From Mycobacterium sp. E2479 (lineage in GTDB: Bacteria; Actinomycetota; Actinomycetes; Mycobacteriales; Mycobacteriaceae): a stretch of 64,000 nt of DNA. The translations under genes and the position numbers were made by a program. How positions within the stretch are numbered: position 1 is the stretch's first letter; the number at the start of each line of letters is the position of its first letter. The notes below the pieces were generated by a model. It was not told where the DNA came from and made no database searches. It was given only the letters and a program-made list of their open reading frames with translations. The stretch lies in NCBI RefSeq assembly GCF_001667925.1, contig NZ_LZJR01000087.1:1-64000 (forward strand). Direction: 5' to 3'. Shown here one piece after another: positions 58,286-64,000 of this stretch.

Positions 58286-59493
58286 TAGAGGACGTAACGG
58301 CGGCGGATGCCATGGAAGCGTTCCCACATCGCGGCGACGCGCTCCGGCGCACTCGCCATGGCGGTTTCTTCGGGCAGGACGCCGAGCAGTTCATCGTGCT
58401 TGACCACTCGGGTGTCCAGCACGGCGGGTTCGCCCTCGAGCAGGTGCCGGTAGGTCAGATTGCCGCGTTCGAAGCCCTGGGTGTCCAGCCAGTTGTGCAC
58501 GCCGGGATCGCGGTGAGCCATGACCAACCGGATGCGGCCGTCGTGGTCGATTTGGGTGCGGCTCGGTGTGTAGCTCACCGGGCGATACAGGTAGTCCATG
58601 CTGTTGAAGAAGACGCCCATGTTGGTGAACATCCACAGTCCGTCATGGGCGTCGAATTCGATGATCAGTGCCTCGTCGGCCGCCAGTTCCCAATACATGT
58701 TGGCAGCGGTCCGGCCGCGCTTGTTGTCGGCGTCGGTGGCGCCGACGCGCGGGAAGGTGTTCGGGTGTTCGGCGTCCACGCCGCCGTGGGTGAAGGGGTA
58801 CTCGGGCCAATCGGACATCAGACCGGTGACGAAATCACCGGCCCAGCGCATCGCGTCGACCATGTCGGAAGGGCTGGGCAATGGCTTGGGGGAGGCCATG
58901 TCGACGCGTTCGAGGCACATCTGCGCCGGCGATTCGTCCCACCGGTCAAACCCTTGGCGGATGAACAGTTTTCGTGATTCCGGCGTGGTGGGCAGCCAGT
59001 TGGTCGACCGCTCGGCCCCGCCGATGTAGAGCTCGAAGCGTCCGTCCCCACCGATGTCGAGTTGATGGCCCAGCAGGTTGGCCTGCGGTGTGTCACCGAA
59101 GGGTTCATGCAAGACGCCCGGGCCGGGCGGACGTCGTCCCTGCACGGTGACGTTGAAGAAGCGCGCGGTGCCCCGAGTGCCGGTGATCCGGTAGGTCGAG
59201 TGTCCGTCGATCCATGCTTGTTGGTAGGTGAAGTCGGCACAGTCACCGCCGAGCTTGCGGGTGGGGCCGCAGAAGGTGTGCAGCGCCGGATAGCCGGTGT
59301 CGCGGGTTTCCAGCGCCAGATCGAAGGCCTGACCGAGATTCTGGGTCAGAAATCGGTATGCGTCGGCGCGCTGCAGTGCGGCGCCCGGGTTGGCGTCTTT
59401 GAAGACTTGTTCGCCCGCGCGTTGGAGTCGGGCACAGAATTCTGCCCATGCCGAGCGCAGCGCCTCGTCGTCGAGGCCGTCGCCGAAAGTCAT
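58285..59493 (-). CDS. DUF1214-domain protein
   Basis: A 402-aa protein. The C-terminal DUF1214 part reads NMYWELAADEALIIEFDAHD and WMFTNMGVFFNSMDYLYRPV; the N-terminal half has CGPTRKLGGDCADFTYQQAW and ITGTRGTARFFNVTVQG. Last gene of a four-gene -strand operon, 2 bp after the TIM-barrel gene. In related bacteria such proteins accompany steroid/terpenoid or F420 genes; no activity is established. Confidence 0.8.
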   Translation of the reverse strand: MTFGDGLDDEALRSAWAEFCARLQRAGEQVFKDANPGAALQRADAYRFLTQNLGQAFDLALETRDTGYPALHTFCGPTRKLGGDCADFTYQQAWIDGHSTYRITGTRGTARFFNVTVQGRRPPGPGVLHEPFGDTPQANLLGHQLDIGGDGRFELYIGGAERSTNWLPTTPESRKLFIRQGFDRWDESPAQMCLERVDMASPKPLPSPSDMVDAMRWAGDFVTGLMSDWPEYPFTHGGVDAEHPNTFPRVGATDADNKRGRTAANMYWELAADEALIIEFDAHDGLWMFTNMGVFFNSMDYLYRPVSYTPSRTQIDHDGRIRLVMAHRDPGVHNWLDTQGFERGNLTYRHLLEGEPAVLDTRVVKHDELLGVLPEETAMASAPERVAAMWERFHGIRRRYVL

Positions 59494-59495
59494 TG

Positions 59496-60308
59496 TCAGG
59501 CACCCAATCTGTCCAGTATTGCGCCGACAACGCCGCAGGCGCGACGCGCGGATTGCAAGCGGCCCTCCGATTCGATGCGGGGCCCGATCAATTCCAGGTC
59601 GAATCCGTGTGTGTAGCCACCGGCCAGAACCTGGCCAATGAAGGCTTCGAGGGGGATCGCGCCGTCCCCAGGCACCGCGCGACCCGGAAGCGCTCGGTCG
59701 CCCAGCACGTAATCGCTGAGCTGAATGAGCTCGGTTCGTGGCAGCGCCTGCTGCACCATCGCTTCGACATCGCCCTCTGCCCAGCAGTGGAACACATCGA
59801 TGCAGATGCCGAGCCCGCTCATCTCGGCCAACGCAACGGTATCGCGCAGGGTGTGGGCGAGATGAATATCGGCGTACAGGCTCGAGGCGTTCTCGATCGC
59901 CAACGACACACCTGCCTGCTTGGCGCGCTCGACACAGGGGGCGATCATGGCGGTGAAGCGGTCGGCGGCCTGCGGCCAGGTCAGCGCGCCCCGCCCGCCG
60001 CTGAGCAGATAGACCACGCGCGCACCCACCGCGGCCGCGGCGTCGATCACTTCCAGCAGCGCGTCCCGTGCTGCCTGCGCGCTGGTGTCCAGCCGGCCAC
60101 CGCCGAAGATGTGGCACGCCGCCTCCACAGTATAGGTATTGCGCTGCAATAACTTCGGGAATCCAGGATCGAGCAGCTCGCTGTCCAGAACGCTCAACCG
60201 CGACACGCCGAGGGCCGCCCAATGCTGTTCCACCTCGGCCAAGGAAGCGCCGAAGAAGGTGACATCGTGGACCGACAGACGTTTGTGCGGCGTCGTCACG
60301 TCAATCAC
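59496..60308 (-). CDS. Sugar phosphate isomerase/epimerase-like TIM barrel
   Basis: A 270-aa AP-endonuclease-2-type TIM barrel. Metal/catalytic candidates: SLAIENASSLYADIHLAHTL (Glu), GICIDVFHCWAEGD (Asp/His), TELIQLSDY and FDLELIGPRI. GTG 60308 overlaps the sulfotransferase stop by 8 bp; an upstream start at 60338 is possible. It could isomerise a sugar acid or inositol-like ring; inferred from fold only. Confidence 0.82.
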   Translation of the reverse strand: MIDVTTPHKRLSVHDVTFFGASLAEVEQHWAALGVSRLSVLDSELLDPGFPKLLQRNTYTVEAACHIFGGGRLDTSAQAARDALLEVIDAAAAVGARVVYLLSGGRGALTWPQAADRFTAMIAPCVERAKQAGVSLAIENASSLYADIHLAHTLRDTVALAEMSGLGICIDVFHCWAEGDVEAMVQQALPRTELIQLSDYVLGDRALPGRAVPGDGAIPLEAFIGQVLAGGYTHGFDLELIGPRIESEGRLQSARRACGVVGAILDRLGA

Positions 60309-61470
60309 GGGCTTCGATCTCGACGCCGAATCGTTCACGAAACGCCCGGAATTCGGCGTGCAGGGCGTCGAGGTCTTCGCCGATGTCGACCAGCAGCTGG
60401 GTGGAGTAACGGAACTTGCCGTACCGGTCGCCGCGATTGTTGGCCAGGTAGTCGCGCATGGCCGATTCGGCGGCGGGCGTCACCTCGCGGCCGGCGAATG
60501 CGTAGTAGCGCTGCACCGTACCGACTTGATCGGCGACGAAATCGGTGTAACGGATGTGCAGAATGCGCGGATCGTTCACCATGGGATTGCTCATCGTATT
60601 GGCAATGCTGGCGCGCGTCAGTTCCAGATGCAGCTTTGCGTGGGCGTGGAGGTCAACGGGACCGACCATACCTTCGGCAATGTCAGCCATCATCATCGTG
60701 CGTGAGGCCGCGACCTGGACAGGATCGCGGTGCAGCCACACCAGCGTGGCGTCGGGATAGGCGTCGAACATTTCTTTGAGCCGAAAGCCATGAAAACCCT
60801 TCAGCACCCAGTACTTTCGCGGCCGCTGATATTGCAGCTGCTGCAGCATGGCCTTGTGCAGCCGATATTGCGCGGCCGGATCGGTTGGCAGACCGCCGAC
60901 CAGTGATTGCATCGGCACCCGCCACCACGCGGTGGGGGTCAGCACCCGGAAGTCGAACGCCCAGGTGCGTTCGTCCTCGGGAAGGCCGTCGCCCAGCATG
61001 TCGTTGTAGGGGTGGCTGTGCAACCATTTCGGCATCTTGGCGTTGATCTCCCGCCAGTCGGCATCGGCGCGCGTGCGGCGCTGGTCGTTGGGCGTGGCCA
61101 GCCCCGGCGGGGGGGATGGGTACATCACCTCCCAGAACCGCAGCGCTCTGGATCGCGGGTCGACCGACATCAGGGCGTGCATAAGCGTTGTCCCCGAACG
61201 GGGTTCGCCGGTGACGAACATCGGCGACTCGATGACTTCAGCGCCTATCGGGTAGCGGTTGCGGTCCTCGATGAGTTCGAGGCGCGACGTCAGCAGCCAA
61301 CGACATACCTGCGTGGCTTCGAAGCGCCCATCCGCATCCATGCCCAGATCGTTCAGATGCCCGACGGCGATAGCGAAGCGTTCTGGCAAGGTGGGATCAC
61401 CGTAGTCGCGCAGTCCGGTTTCCGCCTCGGCGGCGGCGAGCATCTCTGCGGCGTCCAAACCCGTTGTCAC
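60301..61470 (-). CDS. PAPS-dependent sulfotransferase family protein
   Basis: A 389-aa Sulfotransfer-fold protein. The 5'-phosphosulfate loop is FVTGEPRSGTTLMHALMSVD and the 3'-phosphate region WLHRDPVQVAASR. Conserved LKGFHGFRLKEMFDAYPD and a C-terminal RYSTQLLVDIGE follow. Mycobacteria use such enzymes to sulfate lipids or menaquinone. It overlaps the LLM gene by ATGA and the TIM-barrel gene by 8 bp, so the three form one unit. Acceptor unknown. Confidence 0.87.
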   Translation of the reverse strand: MTTGLDAAEMLAAAEAETGLRDYGDPTLPERFAIAVGHLNDLGMDADGRFEATQVCRWLLTSRLELIEDRNRYPIGAEVIESPMFVTGEPRSGTTLMHALMSVDPRSRALRFWEVMYPSPPPGLATPNDQRRTRADADWREINAKMPKWLHSHPYNDMLGDGLPEDERTWAFDFRVLTPTAWWRVPMQSLVGGLPTDPAAQYRLHKAMLQQLQYQRPRKYWVLKGFHGFRLKEMFDAYPDATLVWLHRDPVQVAASRTMMMADIAEGMVGPVDLHAHAKLHLELTRASIANTMSNPMVNDPRILHIRYTDFVADQVGTVQRYYAFAGREVTPAAESAMRDYLANNRGDRYGKFRYSTQLLVDIGEDLDALHAEFRAFRERFGVEIEARD

Positions 61471-62594
61471 GAACGGTCTCCGCAGAGTCGTACCAGCTCG
61501 TCCTCAGCCGCGCGGACGTTCGCTGACGAAGCCTGTGCGAAGTTGAGTCCGGCCATGGCGCCGTAGTCGAGGATCTTGGGCACACGCAGGCCCGCGTCTA
61601 CGTACGTCTTGACGATCTTGGCGACCTCTTTCGGCGTGCCGTGGGGTACGACGGCCAGAACCATCTCGGGGCGCACGTTCTCCAGAAACTGGACGATCCG
61701 TTCCCGAGTGAGTACCGCCGGGTCGATGTCCTGGAAACCACCCCAATTCTCACCCATCGGGTGGTCAAACCCAAAGCCGCGCAGCGTCTTTGCAGAGACC
61801 TGCAATAGAAAGGCCTTGACCAGGGGAGCCTGCAGGATCTCGGCGAGGGCGGTGTCGTCCGCACCGATCAGGCACACCTGGATGAAGCAGGGGACGATCG
61901 CCATCGGATCGCGGCCGGCGCGTTCGGCGGACGACCGCACCGCCGAGAGCATCTGGGCGTAGTGCTCGGGAGTCCAGGCGCCCGCCGGCCACCACCCGTC
62001 GGCGTACCGACCCGCGATGTCGAGCATTCGTGGACCGCTGGCGCCGATCCAGATCGGCGGAGGCCGGCCGTCGTAGGGTTCGGTGTCCAACCGGGCATGG
62101 CGCAGCGAAAAGAACCGGCCGTCGAAGTCGACCGGGCCGTCGCCGCGCCACAGCAACTGGATCACCGTCAGCGCTTCCTCGAAGCGGCTGACCGAACGCG
62201 AGAAGTCGAAGCCGTAAGGCAGCGTGTTCTCGCTCTCGCCGCTGCCCAGTCCGAGGATGAAACGACCCTTGGCGAGGTGATCGATGGTCAACGCGGTCTG
62301 CGCGAGCATGGCGGGATGGCGGCGCACGGTATCGACCACGGCGCTGACCAGAGGAACCCTTTCGGTGAGCACGGCGGCCGCGGCCGCTACGGCGAGGCCG
62401 TCCAAGTGGCGGTGCGGTGAGGGGGAAGCGGTGGCCAGGTCGGTGAATTCGGGTGTCCAGATCGAGTCCGGCCAGAAGCTGACCATGTGGTCGGGCAGCC
62501 AGATGGAGTGGTAGCGACCGCTGTCGAGTCCGGCGAGTCCGGACAAGTCAAGGGGGAGCGTGGTACGCAGAAACGCTGCGGGCTGAACGGTCAT
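61467..62594 (-). CDS. LLM-class F420-dependent oxidoreductase, phthiodiolone-ketoreductase-like
   Basis: A 375-aa LLM protein. Blocks HPAMLAQTALTIDHLAKGRF, LGLGSGESENTLPYGF, RFEEALTVIQLLW, GASGPRMLDIAGRYADGWWP and FDHPMGENWGGFQDI track Mtb Rv2951c (phthiodiolone ketoreductase) closely as I recall it. It could reduce a lipid ketone with F420H2. First gene of the operon LLM-sulfotransferase-TIM-DUF1214. Bases 62595-62721 upstream show no gene. Confidence 0.86.
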   Translation of the reverse strand: MTVQPAAFLRTTLPLDLSGLAGLDSGRYHSIWLPDHMVSFWPDSIWTPEFTDLATASPSPHRHLDGLAVAAAAAVLTERVPLVSAVVDTVRRHPAMLAQTALTIDHLAKGRFILGLGSGESENTLPYGFDFSRSVSRFEEALTVIQLLWRGDGPVDFDGRFFSLRHARLDTEPYDGRPPPIWIGASGPRMLDIAGRYADGWWPAGAWTPEHYAQMLSAVRSSAERAGRDPMAIVPCFIQVCLIGADDTALAEILQAPLVKAFLLQVSAKTLRGFGFDHPMGENWGGFQDIDPAVLTRERIVQFLENVRPEMVLAVVPHGTPKEVAKIVKTYVDAGLRVPKILDYGAMAGLNFAQASSANVRAAEDELVRLCGDRS

Positions 62595-62721
62595 CGAGAC
62601 ATGATGCTAAGCACCTGCACAGCAGTGTGTCGATGGTTTGACGATTGCGCCCGCCGCACCGGCCGCACCGGTACCGCGCACCGATCATTGGGTGATCCGC
62701 AAAGGCGCTGGTTGTGGTCGG

Positions 62722-62935
62722 TTATGAGGTTGGTGGCAGTCGGCTGAGGGGCGGGGGTCCGTTGAGTGCACCGTGGCAGCGCCGAGGGTTTGTAGAGCTC
62801 GAGCCAGCGGGCACGGGCGCAACCTCGTTGGGTGTCGAAGTCAGAGGCCCTACTCGGTGCAGGGTGCGATTGAATCGTCGGTAGGTCACTGATCTCGTTG
62901 TAGAAGCGCGAGCGACAGTGTGCGCTTCGGCGAGG
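62722..62935 (-). pseudogene. IS481-like transposase 3' remnant
   Basis: Reading the - strand across frames gives broken pieces of a transposase C-terminus: RRFNRTLHR, then after a shift DFDTQRGCARARWLELY, then after another shift RRCHGALNGPPPLSRL, ending at TAA (62722-62724). The order and wording match the rve-domain end of IS481/IS3-type transposases. At least two frameshifts make it inactive. It sits between the sulfotransferase operon and the foreign-looking aminotransferase. No terminal inverted repeat was found. Confidence 0.6.
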
Positions 62936-62963
62936 TCAGATCGCCCGCTCTAGAGGTTTCGAA

Positions 62964-64000
62964 TCACCCCGACTGCTCGAGCGCGTAGGAAATCGCGTCG
63001 ATGACGTGCTTGACAGACCTCTCGCCGAGCCGCGGGTAAACGGGAATGTACATGGCGTTGTTCTTTACGCGCTCGGCGTTGGGACACTTCTCTTCGAATT
63101 CCGGATAGATTCCCAGGCCGCTGACGATCGAGAGGTTCGTTGTACCCGTGTCGATTCCGCGGCTCGCGAGTGCTTTTCGGAAACGCTCCGGGTCCGGGGC
63201 GAACACCACGAACTGCCAGTACACGCTCCGCGCGGGCTGGTCAGTTCGCGCGCAGGGTTCGCCGAATGCCACTAGAGGCTGGCGGATCTCCGCAACATTC
63301 GAGATTCGTCTTTCGTCTTCCTTCTCGACCTTCGCCAGCATCGCCAACCCGGCTTCGGCCTGCGCCCAAGTAAATTGCTCGAAGTAGTCCTCTGGAAGCA
63401 CGGTGTCGGGTTTCAGGTTTTGGCGCGCGCCCGTGAGCGCTTTTTGCTTCTCCGGATTGATCCTTCCGACCAGCGAAAGCATCGGCGCCACGGCGGCTGT
63501 GAAGACCGGACGGCGCGTAGCGACGTTCGTGATGAGGGTTTCTATAATTTTCGCGCGAAGGCGCGCAGGGGGTGTCGGCTTCAGCGAATCCTTCGCCTCT
63601 TGGAGATGCTTCGCGAGTGCTGGGTCGTTCGTGACCGCGAGTCCGCCGCCGTAGGCGTCCAAGGTCTTGGTCCTCGAACACGAGTAGATGCCAACGTTTC
63701 CGAACGTGCCGAGCTTCTTGCCGTTCCACGAGGCGTTCAGCGCGTGCGAGAAATCCTCTACTACGAACAAAGCGTGCTCTCGGCACAGGGCCATGAGTCG
63801 GTCCACGTTGGGAGCGATTCCGAACAGATAGGTGAGCAGGACCGCGCGGGTTTTGGGAGTGATCGCCTTCTTCAGTTCGTCGAGGTCGAAGCACAGCGTG
63901 TCCAGCTCGATATCGGCGAATACGGGTTTTAGGCCGAGGCTGATGACGATATCCATCATCGGCTTGATCGTGATGGGCGGCATGATGATCTCCGAACCCG
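62964..64000 (-). CDS. DegT/DnrJ/EryC1/StrS aminotransferase (5' end outside window)
   Basis: A PLP-dependent sugar aminotransferase-fold protein; 345 codons are visible and the frame is still open at the edge (GSEIIMPPITIKPMMDIV). Core: KAITPKTRAVLLTYLFGI, VVEDFSHALNASW and the PLP-Lys loop SCSRTKTLDAYGGG. It would aminate a keto-sugar nucleotide, for example for a lipooligosaccharide or glycopeptidolipid sugar. GC content and codon choice (many AAG, TTC, TCT) are visibly below the neighbours, suggesting transfer. Confidence 0.85.
   Translation of the reverse strand, partial: GSEIIMPPITIKPMMDIVISLGLKPVFADIELDTLCFDLDELKKAITPKTRAVLLTYLFGIAPNVDRLMALCREHALFVVEDFSHALNASWNGKKLGTFGNVGIYSCSRTKTLDAYGGGLAVTNDPALAKHLQEAKDSLKPTPPARLRAKIIETLITNVATRRPVFTAAVAPMLSLVGRINPEKQKALTGARQNLKPDTVLPEDYFEQFTWAQAEAGLAMLAKVEKEDERRISNVAEIRQPLVAFGEPCARTDQPARSVYWQFVVFAPDPERFRKALASRGIDTGTTNLSIVSGLGIYPEFEEKCPNAERVKNNAMYIPVYPRLGERSVKHVIDAISYALEQSG

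Overview
The window comes from a high-GC, slow-growing-type Mycobacterium that is not M. tuberculosis; I cannot name the species. From about 19.4 kb to 58.1 kb the gene order is that of the oriC-proximal arm of M. tuberculosis (Rv0008c to Rv0045c). Homology calls rest on recalled family sequences and visible motifs, not on a search.

Region 1 (1-17.4 kb) is accessory and sits where gyrA/tRNA genes would lead straight into cwsA. It holds a lipid/glycolipid cassette: a mycocerosic-acid-synthase-type PKS, a PapA acyltransferase, a glycosyltransferase and a GAP-family membrane protein on the + strand; a rhamnan-synthesis-F-type protein and a fatty-acyl-AMP ligase (FAAL) on the - strand; and a phthiotriol-type methyltransferase on the + strand. 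A zinc-ribbon/cyclase/AAA regulator follows. The set suggests a methyl-branched, acylated, glycosylated and methylated envelope lipid. Region 2 (17.4-19.4 kb) is a TetR/CYP144 pair, followed by cwsA.

Region 3 (19.4-33.4 kb) is the conserved growth and division arm: cwsA, ppiA, an Rv0010c-like gene, crgA, a DUF881 gene, pabA/trpG, and the fhaA-fhaB-pstP-rodA-pbpA-pknA-pknB operon, whose last five genes (pstP to pknB) are joined by 4-nt stop/start overlaps. A tRNA-Leu(CAG) gene follows. Region 4 (33.2-36.9 kb) is a metabolic insert: DinB-like, GNAT, pirin and acyl-CoA dehydrogenase genes, plus two mini-ORFs.

Region 5 (36.9-43.9 kb) carries whiB5, an XRE regulator and an Rv0024-Rv0030-like set. 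That set encodes an NlpC/P60 hydrolase, DUF4226 proteins, an EspF/EspC-like protein, an EspH-like protein, a DUF5631/5632-like protein and a YbaB-like protein. It reads as an ESX-accessory module without an ESX core. Rv0031 to fadD34 are absent, and a 56-bp tandem repeat marks that junction. Region 6 (44-58.1 kb) runs from Rv0036c to Rv0045c, with mtc28 and leuS, plus an extra SDR gene and an amino-acid ABC transporter.

Region 7 (58.1-64 kb) begins with a 55-bp tandem repeat. A four-gene operon follows (LLM oxidoreductase, sulfotransferase, TIM-barrel isomerase, DUF1214 protein), then a decayed IS481-like transposase end, then a compositionally different DegT/DnrJ/EryC1 aminotransferase cut by the window edge. 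This looks like the edge of a sugar-biosynthesis island in place of ino1. The best candidates for an undescribed system are the oriC-proximal PKS/PapA/GT/FAAL/methyltransferase cassette and the LLM-sulfotransferase operon.
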